Positions 1-8,660 of a stretch of 64,000 nucleotides of DNA are shown piece after piece. This DNA comes from an uncultured Vibrio sp. (GTDB lineage: Bacteria > Pseudomonadota > Gammaproteobacteria > Enterobacterales > Vibrionaceae), in assembly GCA_947504195.1 (NCBI GenBank), contig CANNGN010000014.1, forward strand, positions 25,761-89,760, read 5' to 3'. Numbering within the stretch: position 1 is the stretch's first letter; each line of letters opens with the position of its first letter. Both the position numbers and the translations under genes were made by a program. Under the pieces are notes generated by a model. The model saw nothing but the letters and a program-made list of their open reading frames with translations, did not search any database and was not told the origin of the DNA.

Positions 1-423
1 TTTACTCAAAAAATATTTAATGAATTTAAGTTTGATCCCACGGCAACCAATGTAACAACACCACCAGAACAAGTACTGAAAGAAAAACGAGGCGTTTGTC
101 AGGATTTCGCTCACCTCGCGATTGGATGTATTCGCTCTGTGGGCTTACCTGTGCGCTATATGAGTGGCTACATAGAAACTATTCCACCAGAAGGCCAAGT
201 TAAATTGGTTGGTGCTGACGCATCTCACGCTTGGTTTTCGGTCTATGTGCCAGATTTAGGCTGGGTTGAATTTGATCCAACCAACAATATTATGCCTTCA
301 GACCAACATATTGTGACTGCTTGGGGACGGGATTATGCCGATGTCACACCATTACAAGGGGTTATTTTTGATGGTGGAGATTCACAAGTATTGAGTGTAT
401 CTGTAGACGTTGCACGGATATAA
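1..423 (+). CDS. Transglutaminase-like domain protein, C-terminal part (cut by window edge)
   Basis: The reading frame is open from base 1 and ends at TAA 421-423, so the N-terminus lies outside the window. The visible 140 residues hold the transglutaminase-like catalytic triad: Cys in RGVCQDFAHL, His in ADASHAWFSVY and Asp in VEFDPTNN, with the spacing usual in bacterial transglutaminase-like proteins of the PF01841 type. Such proteins are cysteine protease or transglutaminase homologues, often encoded beside alpha-E and circularly permuted ATP-grasp genes; those partners, if present, are outside the window. The substrate cannot be inferred. The gene converges on mnmE, and the two share a bidirectional terminator. 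Confidence 0.85.
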   Translation, partial: FTQKIFNEFKFDPTATNVTTPPEQVLKEKRGVCQDFAHLAIGCIRSVGLPVRYMSGYIETIPPEGQVKLVGADASHAWFSVYVPDLGWVEFDPTNNIMPSDQHIVTAWGRDYADVTPLQGVIFDGGDSQVLSVSVDVARI

Positions 424-426
424 AAT

Positions 427-462
427 AAGAAAAAACCGTTTTTTAACTTAACGGTTTTTCTT
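427..462. terminator. Bidirectional rho-independent terminator
   Basis: A 13-bp stem (AAGAAAAACCGTT paired with AACGGTTTTTCTT, one extra A on the left arm) lies between the convergent transglutaminase-like gene and mnmE. A-runs and T-runs on the two sides let it act in both directions. Confidence 0.8.
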
Positions 463-483
463 AAATAAAATGATAGTAAGTGA

Positions 484-1842
484 TTACTTACCTATGCAGA
501 ATGATGAGAAGATTCGACCTAGCAAATCATCAGAGCTGAACTCACCAGTGATTTCGTTGAGGTATTGTTGAGTCAGTCTTAGCTCTTCAGCCAAAATCTC
601 TCCTGCCATATAGCCTTCTAATTGCTGTTGACCTATTTCCAAGTGCTGGGATGCATTTTCTAGTGCATCTAAGTGGCGTCTACGGGCCATAAAGTTACCT
701 TCTTGGCCTCCTTGGAATCCCATACACTCTTTAAGATGTTCCCGGAGATCATCCACGCCTTGTCCAGTTTTTGCTGATAATCGGATCAATGTTGGATTGG
801 ATAATCCTAATTCTTCGTTGGTTTGATCAGCTTTATTGCGAATAACGGTTATGCCAATATTTTTAGGCAAGCGATCGACAAAATCAGGCCAGATATCTTT
901 AGGGTCGGTTGCATCGGTGGTGGTGCCATCAACCATAAATAACACGCGATCTGCTTGTTCAATTTCTTGCCATGCGCGTTCAATACCAATTCGTTCAACT
1001 TCATCAGAGGCGTTACGTAACCCAGCGGTATCAATAATATGTAAAGGCATACCATCGATATGGATATGTTCGCGTAGTACGTCTCGGGTTGTCCCTGCGA
1101 TATCGGTTACAATCGCGGATTCTTTTCCAGACAAGGCATTTAAAAGGCTCGATTTACCAGCATTTGGACGGCCTGCTATGACTACCTTCATCCCTTCGCG
1201 CATGATTGCACCCTGGTTCGCTTCTTGGCGTACAGCGGTTAAATTATCAATAATAACTTGAAGATCCTTCGACACTTTACCATCGGCAAGAAAGTCGATT
1301 TCTTCTTCTGGAAAATCAATAGCTGCTTCGACATACATGCGTAAATAAATGAGAGATTCGACAAGCTGATGTATGCGAGAAGAAAATTCACCTTGAAGAG
1401 ATTTTAGAGCGGACTTTGCAGCTTCTTCTGAGCTAGCATCGATGAGATCAGCAATGGCTTCTGCTTGCGTTAAATCTAACTTGTCGTTGAGGAAAGCTCG
1501 TTCAGAAAACTCACCAGGTCTTGCCACTCGCAATCCTGGTATGGCTAAAATTCGTTTAATCAGCATATCCATGACAACAGGGCCTCCATGGCCTTGAAGC
1601 TCTAATACATCTTCACCGGTAAACGAATTTGGATTCGGAAAAAATAGCGCAATGCCTTGATCTAGCTCCACGCCATGTTCATTCACAAATGGAAGGTATT
1701 CAGCATATCGTGGCCGCAAAGATTTTCCGGTAATCGAAATGGCGACTTGTGCAGCTAAAGGGCCAGAAACTCGAATAATACCCACACCACCTCGACCGAG
1801 GGGCGTAGCTTGAGCAACGATAGTGTCTGTAGTCATAGTCAT
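484..1842 (-). CDS. mnmE: tRNA-5-carboxymethylaminomethyl-2-thiouridine synthesis GTPase MnmE (TrmE)
   Basis: Cytoplasmic GTPase that works with MnmG to modify the wobble uridine of several tRNAs (cmnm5U). The 452 residues have the normal family layout: an N-terminal tetrahydrofolate-binding domain (start region QATPLGRGGVGIIRVSG), a helical domain, a Ras-like G domain inserted in it (P-loop GRPNAGKSS near residue 224, switch motif DTAGLR, NKADQ-type G4 motif) and the C-terminal CIGK with the conserved cysteine. Start is the MTMTTDTIVAQ methionine; the third residue is a possible alternative. It is the last gene of the rpmH-rnpA-yidD-yidC-mnmE direction, but a terminator separates it from yidC. 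Confidence 0.98.
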   Translation of the reverse strand: MTMTTDTIVAQATPLGRGGVGIIRVSGPLAAQVAISITGKSLRPRYAEYLPFVNEHGVELDQGIALFFPNPNSFTGEDVLELQGHGGPVVMDMLIKRILAIPGLRVARPGEFSERAFLNDKLDLTQAEAIADLIDASSEEAAKSALKSLQGEFSSRIHQLVESLIYLRMYVEAAIDFPEEEIDFLADGKVSKDLQVIIDNLTAVRQEANQGAIMREGMKVVIAGRPNAGKSSLLNALSGKESAIVTDIAGTTRDVLREHIHIDGMPLHIIDTAGLRNASDEVERIGIERAWQEIEQADRVLFMVDGTTTDATDPKDIWPDFVDRLPKNIGITVIRNKADQTNEELGLSNPTLIRLSAKTGQGVDDLREHLKECMGFQGGQEGNFMARRRHLDALENASQHLEIGQQQLEGYMAGEILAEELRLTQQYLNEITGEFSSDDLLGRIFSSFCIGK

Positions 1843-1887
1843 GTGGTCTGTAGTTGTTTATTTGGACAATTGTAATCAGCAGTAAAT

Positions 1888-1913
1888 AAAAAGGCGACCC
1901 CTAGGCCGCCTTT
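1888..1913 (-). terminator. Terminator downstream of yidC
   Basis: An AAAGGCG / CGCCTTT hairpin is followed on the minus strand by a T-rich tract (complement of GTAAATAAAAA). It lies just after yidC and in front of mnmE. Confidence 0.7.
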
Positions 1914-1931
1914 ATCATCTATTTAAATCAT

Positions 1932-3554
1932 TTATTTCTTGGAGTGTAAGCCTTTCTTCTCTAACGCTCGGTAAATCAATGTTTGTTGAATTAACGTTAC
2001 GATGTTAGATACCAACCAGTAAAGAACTAGACCAGATGGGAAGAACAAGAAAAATACCATAAACATAAGAGGCATGAACGTCATGATCTTCTGTTGCATT
2101 GGATCCGTTACAGTAGACGGGCTCATCTTTTGAATGACGAACATACTGATACCCATTAGTATCGGTAGAATGTAGTACGGGTCTTGTGCTGATAGATCGT
2201 GAATCCAACCGAAGAATGGTGAATGGCGAAGTTCAACAGATTCCATTAATGCCCAGTACAGCGAAATAAAGATCGGCATTTGAAGTAGAATTGGTAAACA
2301 GCCACCTAGTGGGTTCACTTTCTCGGTTTTGTAGAGCTCCATCATTTCTTGGCTCATACGCTGACGGTCATCGCCAATACGCTCACGCATTGCTTGTAGC
2401 TTAGGCTGAAGCATACGCATTTTAGCCATAGACGTATATTGTGCTTTGGTTAGCGGGTACATGGCACCACGTACAATAAACGTCAAACAAACAATGGCTA
2501 AACCCCAGTTAATAACGAAGCCTTGAATCGTTGATAGCATCCAATGAAGTGGTTTTGCAATAAACCACAACCAACCATAATCCACTACAAGATCGAGGTT
2601 TGGAGCAACGGCAGCCATTTCGTCTTGAAGTTTAGGACCAACCCATAATGTTGCGTCAAACTCAGCATTTTGGCCGTTTTCGATGGTGCGGTTTGGTTCT
2701 TTAATACCAATATCGCCAACATTACCTACGATACGAGAAAACAGCACTGAATTATTTGCGTTACGAGGAACCCACGCTGCGGCAAAGTAGTGTTGAATCA
2801 TTGCAGCCCAACCTTGCCCATTTGTCAGGGTTTCATTTAGGTTGTGATCTTCCATATCGCTGAAGCTGAATTTTTTATAACGAGTATCTTCTGCAGAATA
2901 GGCGCCGCCACGATAGGTCGGCATTGCAAGGCTGCCTCCTGAATCTAATAGGTTTTGACGTAAATGAGCATAGATACCGACTTCTGCAGGACTGCCTGAT
3001 TGGTTATCAATCGAGAAGTTTACATCAACAGCATAACTGTTGCGTTTTGCGATAAACGTTTTGGTGTAGGTAATCCCATTCTCTTGATAAGTTAGAGGGA
3101 TTTCTATTTGATCTTGACCATCTTCCAAAGTGTAGCTCGTTTGAGCATATTGGTACGCTGGGCGACCACTACTACGATCAATACCCTGAGGACCGATAAT
3201 ACCGCTTTGGGCAATGAACTTATGATCAGGAGTATTTTTCAGTAGAACAAAACGTTCTTCAGAATCGAACTCGGCAGCATATTGGTTAAGGTCAGCATGA
3301 ATAACATCACCACCGACTGTGTCAATAGACAGAGTCAGAACGTCTGTTGTTATCGTAACTATTTCACCTGATGTCCCCTGAGTAGATAGAGCTTCAAATT
3401 CATCAGTGGTTGCTACAGGACTAGGTACTGAGCCATTTGTTTGTGCCTGTTCAACTACTTGAGGTGCTGGGTTCTTATAAACATTCCATTGTTGGAATAG
3501 TAAAAAAGAAACAATAGCTAAAGCAATTAACAGGAGATTACGTTGAGAATTCAT
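1932..3554 (-). CDS. yidC: Membrane protein insertase YidC (Oxa1 family)
   Basis: Inner-membrane insertase that works alone or with SecYEG to insert and fold membrane proteins. The 540-residue protein has the proteobacterial form: an N-terminal signal-anchor (RNLLLIALAIVSFLLFQQW), a large periplasmic beta-sandwich domain to about residue 340, then the five-helix insertase core. The core contains the groove arginine in VRGAMYPLTKAQYTS and the cytoplasmic loop QPKLQAMRERIGDDRQRMSQ. It ends in the basic tail ALEKKGLHSKK. It lies 2 nt downstream of yidD, so the genes are probably co-transcribed, and a terminator follows. Confidence 0.98.
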   Translation of the reverse strand: MNSQRNLLLIALAIVSFLLFQQWNVYKNPAPQVVEQAQTNGSVPSPVATTDEFEALSTQGTSGEIVTITTDVLTLSIDTVGGDVIHADLNQYAAEFDSEERFVLLKNTPDHKFIAQSGIIGPQGIDRSSGRPAYQYAQTSYTLEDGQDQIEIPLTYQENGITYTKTFIAKRNSYAVDVNFSIDNQSGSPAEVGIYAHLRQNLLDSGGSLAMPTYRGGAYSAEDTRYKKFSFSDMEDHNLNETLTNGQGWAAMIQHYFAAAWVPRNANNSVLFSRIVGNVGDIGIKEPNRTIENGQNAEFDATLWVGPKLQDEMAAVAPNLDLVVDYGWLWFIAKPLHWMLSTIQGFVINWGLAIVCLTFIVRGAMYPLTKAQYTSMAKMRMLQPKLQAMRERIGDDRQRMSQEMMELYKTEKVNPLGGCLPILLQMPIFISLYWALMESVELRHSPFFGWIHDLSAQDPYYILPILMGISMFVIQKMSPSTVTDPMQQKIMTFMPLMFMVFFLFFPSGLVLYWLVSNIVTLIQQTLIYRALEKKGLHSKK

Positions 3555-3556
3555 CG

Positions 3557-3814
3557 TTATTTATCTCTGTCTTGTTTTTGTTTGGGGGGAACAGGATCAT
3601 ACCCACCATCGTTTAATGGGTGGCATTTTAATAGACGTTTGCCAGATAACCAACCCCCTTTTATAAATCCATGTTCTTTTAATGCTTCTATTGCATAGAT
3701 TGAACAGGTTGGGGTATAGCGACACCTTGGTCCGATTAGAGGGCTAATCAACCATCGATAGATGTGGATTAGTCCAATGACTATCCACGCGAAGGGCGAG
3801 ACAGGCGTTGCCAT
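3557..3814 (-). CDS. yidD: Membrane protein insertion efficiency factor YidD
   Basis: Small (85 aa) membrane-associated protein of the YidD (DUF37) family, known to help YidC-dependent insertion. The family signature is clear: IHIYRWLISPLIGPRCRYTP, then TCSIYAIEALKEHG and LKCHPLNDGGYDPVP, with three conserved cysteines. Its start overlaps the end of rnpA by 34 nt, as in many proteobacteria, and yidC begins 2 nt after its stop. This makes a tightly coupled rpmH-rnpA-yidD-yidC group. Confidence 0.96.
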   Translation of the reverse strand: MATPVSPFAWIVIGLIHIYRWLISPLIGPRCRYTPTCSIYAIEALKEHGFIKGGWLSGKRLLKCHPLNDGGYDPVPPKQKQDRDK

Positions 3815-4137
3815 AATTTATCAAATAACCTAAATATTTCCTCATTGCTTAACTCTTGAGCGCTCTTTTTAGCAATAACGACAAAATCTTTATGGGGTAA
3901 TTGATGTTGTTTTAAACGAAAACTTTCTCGAGCAATACGTTTAAATCGATTACGACCGACAGCTGTCTTTATTTGTTTTTTGGGAACGGCTAACCCTAAT
4001 CTGGGATAAGGAAGAGAGTTTTTACGGGCAATGATGGTGAAATGAGGCGAACCAGCACTATGAGCTTGCTGGAAAACATATCGATAATGCTCGGGAGTTA
4101 GCAGACGTAACTCCCGATGAAAAGTGTGCTTAATCAA
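3781..4137 (-). CDS. rnpA: Ribonuclease P protein component RnpA
   Basis: Protein subunit of RNase P, which with the M1 RNA removes 5' leaders from tRNA precursors. It has 118 residues, the normal length. The RNR-type RNA-binding motif is present as AVGRNRFKRIARESFRL, preceded by the conserved PRLGLAVPKK. It is the second gene of the rpmH operon, 12 nt behind rpmH, and overlaps yidD by 34 nt. Confidence 0.97.
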   Translation of the reverse strand: MIKHTFHRELRLLTPEHYRYVFQQAHSAGSPHFTIIARKNSLPYPRLGLAVPKKQIKTAVGRNRFKRIARESFRLKQHQLPHKDFVVIAKKSAQELSNEEIFRLFDKLWQRLSRPSRG

Positions 4138-4149
4138 AATAAGTATTTA

Positions 4150-4284
4150 TTATTTTGATAGACGAGCACGACCTTTAGCACGACGTGTATTAATAAGCTT
4201 ACGACCGTTTTTAGTTGCCATACGAGCACGGAAACCGTGAGTACGTTTGCGCTTTAGAACGGAAGGTTGAAAAGTGCGTTTCAT
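4150..4284 (-). CDS. rpmH: 50S ribosomal protein L34
   Basis: A 44-residue, very basic protein beginning MKRTFQPSVLKRKRTHGFRA and ending ARLSK, the classical L34 sequence and length. It is a component of the large ribosomal subunit. It heads the rpmH-rnpA-yidD-yidC cluster and is transcribed away from dnaA, the usual arrangement in proteobacteria. Confidence 0.98.
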   Translation of the reverse strand: MKRTFQPSVLKRKRTHGFRARMATKNGRKLINTRRAKGRARLSK

Positions 4285-4372
4285 TGTTTATACCTTACTG
4301 ATCAGTAGTTTTTAGGCTTGTTAAACCCGGCGTGGGTCTAGCATCTATTATCAATTTAAGAGAACAGACATT

Positions 4373-4399
4373 CCGACGCCTCTCAACAAAGAGGCGGAA
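4373..4399 (-). promoter_or_regulatory. Hairpin in the rpmH leader region
   Basis: TTCCG-GCCTCT pairs with AGAGGC-GGAA around a 6-nt loop, about 90-115 bp upstream of rpmH. No T-run follows in either direction, so it is more likely a leader structure or processing site than a terminator. Function is not known from the sequence. Confidence 0.35.
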
Positions 4400-4519
4400 T
4401 TGTAATCACAGACACTTTAGGTGTCAATGATTCGCTGGCTTCAGAGGTGAATCTTTTAAAATAAATTCTCAACTGTTGCCAAATTAGTGGCAGGATTATA
4501 CTCATGGCGAGCAAAATCA

Positions 4520-4945
4520 CAAGGATCTATCGTGCGATCATCTGTGTTACGGAAGATAAATATGTTGATCAAATGTGGATAATGATTGATAAATCGGTGA
4601 ATAAGATGAGTTGATCATTTTTTCTTTTTCTTTAACGTATTGAAACTATATATAGTTAGGCTCAATATCCTTGTAGATAAAAAATAAATGATAAAATGTG
4701 CATAACTTTGAATAAATATGAAAAAAATTAGAAAATTATCATTTGATACTTGATCTATTGAGGCAGTCAGGTGCAAACTGGCTTGGGGATAACTAGAGAA
4801 AGATCGTCGTTTTGTGGATCGTTTTGTGGGTAACCTTTGTTCAAATTGTGTAGATCGAGGCTATTTGGCATTAAAAGTGTGAATAACTTTGATCTTTCTT
4901 TTAGGATCATGCAACTAACGCTGGCGATCTAAGTTATCAACAGGT
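4520..4945. promoter_or_regulatory. dnaA upstream region: DnaA boxes and GATC cluster (origin-like or autoregulatory)
   Basis: Three 9-mers match the DnaA-box consensus TTATNCACA on the minus strand: TGTGGATAA at 4574, TGTGCATAA at 4697 and TGTGAATAA at 4878. Relaxed copies are TTATCAACA at 4934 and TGTGGGTAA near 4825. Eleven GATC sites fall within 4524-4929 (4524, 4536, 4567, 4613, 4752, 4802, 4817, 4853, 4891, 4905, 4926), roughly seven times the random expectation of one per 256 bp. The DNA is AT-rich. Dam/SeqA-type control and DnaA autoregulation are the conservative reading. An origin is possible, but in Vibrio chromosome I the known origin lies beside mnmG/mioC, which are not in the window. 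Confidence 0.6.
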
Positions 4946-4993
4946 AAAATTGCCGGTCTTTAAACGTGTTCATTTATGATGAGTGAGGGCAAC

Positions 4994-6400
4994 GTGTCAT
5001 CTTCGCTGTGGTTGCAGTGCTTGCAACAATTCCAAGAAGAGCTGTCAGCTATCGAGTTTAGTACTTGGGTTCGACCATTACAGGCTGAACTAAATGACGA
5101 TACTCTCACTTTATATGCGCCGAACCGTTTTGTTCTCGATTGGGTACGAGATAAATATCTACACCGCATAAATAGCTTATTAAAAGAATTTAGCGGGAAT
5201 GATGTTCCAAGCTTACATTTTGAAGTTGGTCGTCTTTCTACTTCTCCATCTTCTGTTACCACTCGTACTCGCACTAAAGCCGATGTTGCGGCTGAATCGT
5301 CGGCGCCTGCTCAACTTCAGGCAAAGAAACCCGTGCATAAAACATGGGGCGACGAAAGTGCCCCTGTTGAAATGAATTACCGCTCCAACGTTAATCAAAA
5401 ACATAAATTTAATAACTTTGTTGAAGGTAAATCGAACCAACTAGGTTTAGCAGCCGCAAAACAAGTTTCAGATAATCCTGGCGCAGCCTATAACCCTCTA
5501 TTTTTATACGGGGGAACAGGTTTAGGTAAAACTCACCTGCTTCACGCTGTTGGTAATGCCATTGTCGATAATAACCCCAACGCAAAAGTGATATACATGC
5601 ACTCAGAGCGTTTTGTACAAGATATGGTAAAAGCGTTGCAAAACAATGCAATTGAAGAGTTTAAACGTTACTACCGTAGTGTTGATGCATTGTTGATCGA
5701 TGATATTCAATTTTTTGCCAATAAAGAGCGCTCTCAAGAAGAGTTCTTTCATACCTTCAACGCTCTCCTTGAAGGTAATCAACAGATCATTTTAACTTCC
5801 GACCGATATCCTAAAGAGATAAATGGTGTTGAAGATCGCTTAAAATCTCGCTTTGGTTGGGGGTTAACGGTTGCTATCGAGCCGCCAGAACTAGAAACTC
5901 GCGTTGCGATTTTAATGAAAAAAGCAGAAGACCATAAAATCCATCTAGCTGATGAAGTGGCGTTTTTTATTGCGAAGCGTTTGCGTTCAAATGTTCGTGA
6001 ATTGGAAGGAGCTCTTAATCGAGTGATCGCGAATGCCAATTTTACTGGCCGCCCAATTACGATTGATTTTGTTAGAGAAGCACTACGCGATTTATTAGCT
6101 CTACAAGAAAAATTAGTCACGATTGATAATATTCAAAAAACAGTCGCCGAATATTACAAGATTAAAGTCGCAGACTTACTTTCGAAGCGCCGTTCTCGCT
6201 CAGTGGCGCGTCCTCGTCAATTAGCAATGGCATTAGCTAAAGAACTCACTAATCATAGCTTGCCAGAAATCGGTGATGCCTTTGGTGGCCGTGATCATAC
6301 AACGGTACTCCACGCTTGCCGAAAAATTGCTCAACTTCGTGAAGAAAGTCATGATATCAAAGAAGATTATTCGAACTTGGTTCGAACCTTATCATCTTAA
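4994..6400 (+). CDS. dnaA: Chromosomal replication initiator protein DnaA
   Basis: AAA+ initiator that binds DnaA boxes, melts the origin and loads DnaB. Domain I (SSLWLQCLQQF...) is followed by a short variable linker, the AAA+ domain with Walker A GGTGLGKTHLLH and Walker B LLIDDIQFF, and the C-terminal HTH domain with the signature GGRDHTTVLHACRKI. I chose GTG 4994 because the protein then starts VSSSLWLQ like other Vibrio DnaA proteins (468 aa) and a GAGGG ribosome site lies just upstream. An in-frame ATG at 4976 would add six residues. dnaN follows 57 bp later in the same direction. Confidence 0.96.
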   Translation: MSSSLWLQCLQQFQEELSAIEFSTWVRPLQAELNDDTLTLYAPNRFVLDWVRDKYLHRINSLLKEFSGNDVPSLHFEVGRLSTSPSSVTTRTRTKADVAAESSAPAQLQAKKPVHKTWGDESAPVEMNYRSNVNQKHKFNNFVEGKSNQLGLAAAKQVSDNPGAAYNPLFLYGGTGLGKTHLLHAVGNAIVDNNPNAKVIYMHSERFVQDMVKALQNNAIEEFKRYYRSVDALLIDDIQFFANKERSQEEFFHTFNALLEGNQQIILTSDRYPKEINGVEDRLKSRFGWGLTVAIEPPELETRVAILMKKAEDHKIHLADEVAFFIAKRLRSNVRELEGALNRVIANANFTGRPITIDFVREALRDLLALQEKLVTIDNIQKTVAEYYKIKVADLLSKRRSRSVARPRQLAMALAKELTNHSLPEIGDAFGGRDHTTVLHACRKIAQLREESHDIKEDYSNLVRTLSS

Positions 6401-6457
6401 TCCGTTGTCTCTTATTTAATACGATATAGTTTAGATCTCGAACCAGAAGAGTAGATT

Positions 6458-7558
6458 ATGAAGTTTACCATTGAACGTAATCATTTGATGAAATCCTTAC
6501 AACAAGTATCCGGTACGGTTGGGGGAAGAGCGACATTACCTATTTTGGGTAATTTGTTGTTGAAGGTCGAAGGAGCGGAGCTTTCAATTACCGCAACAGA
6601 TCTTGAAGTTGAATTAGTTGGTAGCGTTACTCTTGAAGGTGAATGTGAACCTGGTGCCGTTACAGTACCAGCACGGAAGTTTCTCGATATTTGTCGGGGG
6701 TTGCCTGATGACGCCATTATTCGATTTATTTTAGAAGGCGATCGTGTTCAGCTTCGCTCTGGACGTAGTCGTTTTACACTGGCGACGCTGCCAGCACATG
6801 ATTTTCCTAATATTGAAGATTGGCAAAGTGAGTTAACGTTGACTCTGACCCAATCCGAGCTACGTGGTTTGATTGAAAAAACACAATTTTCAATGGCTAA
6901 CCAAGATGTTCGCTATTACTTAAACGGTATGCTATTCGATATTGAAGAATCAACAATTCGTTCCGTTGCTACCGATGGCCATCGTATGGCCGTTGCACAA
7001 ACCCAATTATCTGAAACCTATGCTCAGACGCAAATAATTATCCCTCGTAAAGGTATTTTAGAGCTGGTGAAGTTGCTCGATGCTCCGGAGCAACCAGTGG
7101 AGTTACAGATTGGTTCTTCAAATGTTCGAGTTCAAGTTAATCAGTTTATTTTTACGTCAAAACTGATTGATGGTCGATTTCCTGATTATCGTCGAGTATT
7201 GCCGCAAAATACTAATAAAACTCTTATTTCTGAGTGCGATATATTGCGTCAATCATTTTCACGGGCCGCTATTTTATCGAACGAGAAATTTCGTGGCGTG
7301 AGATTGAATATTGCTGATGGTGAAATGCGAATAACTGCAAATAACCCTGAACAAGAAGAGGCGGAAGAAATCTTGGATGTGAGTTATGAAGGCGATGAAA
7401 TCGAAATAGGTTTCAATGTTAGCTATGTCTTAGATGTACTTAACACTCTTCGTTGTGAGCAAATTCGACTTTCAATGCTGGATGGAAATGCCAGTGCCTT
7501 GATTGAAGATGTGGCCGATGAAAGTGCGATGTATGTGGTGATGCCGATTAGGCTATAA
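6458..7558 (+). CDS. dnaN: DNA polymerase III beta sliding clamp
   Basis: Forms the homodimeric ring that tethers replicative and repair polymerases to DNA. At 366 residues it has the normal length, with three repeated clamp domains, the start MKFTIERNHLMKSLQQVSGTV and the C-terminal VVMPIRL that forms part of the hydrophobic partner-binding pocket region. SD-like AGAAGAG precedes ATG 6458. It lies between dnaA and recF, only 5 nt before recF, so translation may be coupled. Confidence 0.98.
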   Translation: MKFTIERNHLMKSLQQVSGTVGGRATLPILGNLLLKVEGAELSITATDLEVELVGSVTLEGECEPGAVTVPARKFLDICRGLPDDAIIRFILEGDRVQLRSGRSRFTLATLPAHDFPNIEDWQSELTLTLTQSELRGLIEKTQFSMANQDVRYYLNGMLFDIEESTIRSVATDGHRMAVAQTQLSETYAQTQIIIPRKGILELVKLLDAPEQPVELQIGSSNVRVQVNQFIFTSKLIDGRFPDYRRVLPQNTNKTLISECDILRQSFSRAAILSNEKFRGVRLNIADGEMRITANNPEQEEAEEILDVSYEGDEIEIGFNVSYVLDVLNTLRCEQIRLSMLDGNASALIEDVADESAMYVVMPIRL

Positions 7559-7563
7559 CTTTC

Positions 7564-8643
7564 ATGCCCCTAACTCGGTTAGCGATACAACAATTTAGAA
7601 ATATTAAAGCCTGTGATATCGAATTATCATCAGGCTTTAACTTTCTTATTGGGCCCAATGGCAGCGGTAAAACAAGCTTGTTGGAAGCGATTTACTTTTT
7701 GGGGCATGGTCGTTCATTTAAAAGTGCATTAACTGGACGTGTTATTCAAAATGAGAGTTCTGAACTGTTTGTTCATGGGCGATTCTTGAATTCAGACCAA
7801 TTTGAGATACCAATCGGCATCAATAAACAGCGAGATGGCTCTTCAGAGGTTAAAATAGGCGGTCAATCTGGCCAAAAAATTGCTCAATTAGCCGATGTAC
7901 TTCCGTTGCAACTGATTCACCCTGAAGGGTTTGAGTTACTTACTGATGGCCCGAAGCAGCGACGAGCATTTGTCGATTGGGGTGTTTTTCACACTCAGGC
8001 TGGATTTTATGATACTTGGTCTCGATTTCGTCGCTTAGGTAAGCAGCGCAATGCATTATTAAAAAATGCAACAAGTTATCGAGAACTCAAATCATGGGAT
8101 ATTGAACTTGCCCGGCTTGCTGAGTTGCTGGATGAATGGCGTAAAGATTATGTTGAACAAATATCTCGTGTAGCACATGACATATGCCGCACATTTTTAC
8201 CTGAATTTGATATCCATTTAACGTATTATAGAGGTTGGGAAAAAGGTAAAATTTATCAACAGCTTCTTGAAGATAACTTTGAACGCGATCGAGCGTTAGG
8301 TTACACCTTTAGTGGCCCTAATAAGGCCGATGTAAGAATTAAAGTGAACGGCACTCCGGTGGAGGATGTGTTATCACGAGGTCAGTTGAAGTTAATGGTT
8401 TGTGCACTTCGAGTCGCACAAGGAGAACATTTAACTTCTCTGACGGGAAAGCAATGTATTTATCTTATCGATGATTTTGCTTCCGAATTAGATAGCGAAC
8501 GTCGCAAACGTCTAGCGGATTGTTTAAAAGCGACCAAAGCACAAGTTTTTGTAAGCTCTATTACTGAAGGCCAAGTCAGCGACATGATTGAATCAGATAG
8601 CAGACTGTTCCATGTGGAAAATGGCCAAATAGAGCACGGATAA
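7564..8643 (+). CDS. recF: DNA replication and repair protein RecF
   Basis: SMC-like ATPase that with RecO and RecR loads RecA at gaps. The 359 residues show Walker A (LIGPNGSGKTSLLEAIYFLG, residues about 29-48), the ABC signature-like LSRGQLKLMVCALRVAQ and Walker B IYLIDDFASELD. It is directly between dnaN (5 nt) and gyrB (17 nt), the standard order. Confidence 0.97.
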   Translation: MPLTRLAIQQFRNIKACDIELSSGFNFLIGPNGSGKTSLLEAIYFLGHGRSFKSALTGRVIQNESSELFVHGRFLNSDQFEIPIGINKQRDGSSEVKIGGQSGQKIAQLADVLPLQLIHPEGFELLTDGPKQRRAFVDWGVFHTQAGFYDTWSRFRRLGKQRNALLKNATSYRELKSWDIELARLAELLDEWRKDYVEQISRVAHDICRTFLPEFDIHLTYYRGWEKGKIYQQLLEDNFERDRALGYTFSGPNKADVRIKVNGTPVEDVLSRGQLKLMVCALRVAQGEHLTSLTGKQCIYLIDDFASELDSERRKRLADCLKATKAQVFVSSITEGQVSDMIESDSRLFHVENGQIEHG

Positions 8644-8660
8644 AGTTGAGAGAGTAACTC

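Noticed and set aside
836..1261. 141-codon plus-strand frame inside mnmE
   Set aside because: Antisense shadow of a fully conserved gene, no ribosome site, low-complexity Ser/Arg-rich translation.
4285..4993. Firm call of oriC
   Set aside because: DnaA boxes and GATC clusters also occur in dnaA promoters, and the known Vibrio origin neighbours mnmG and mioC are not in the window.
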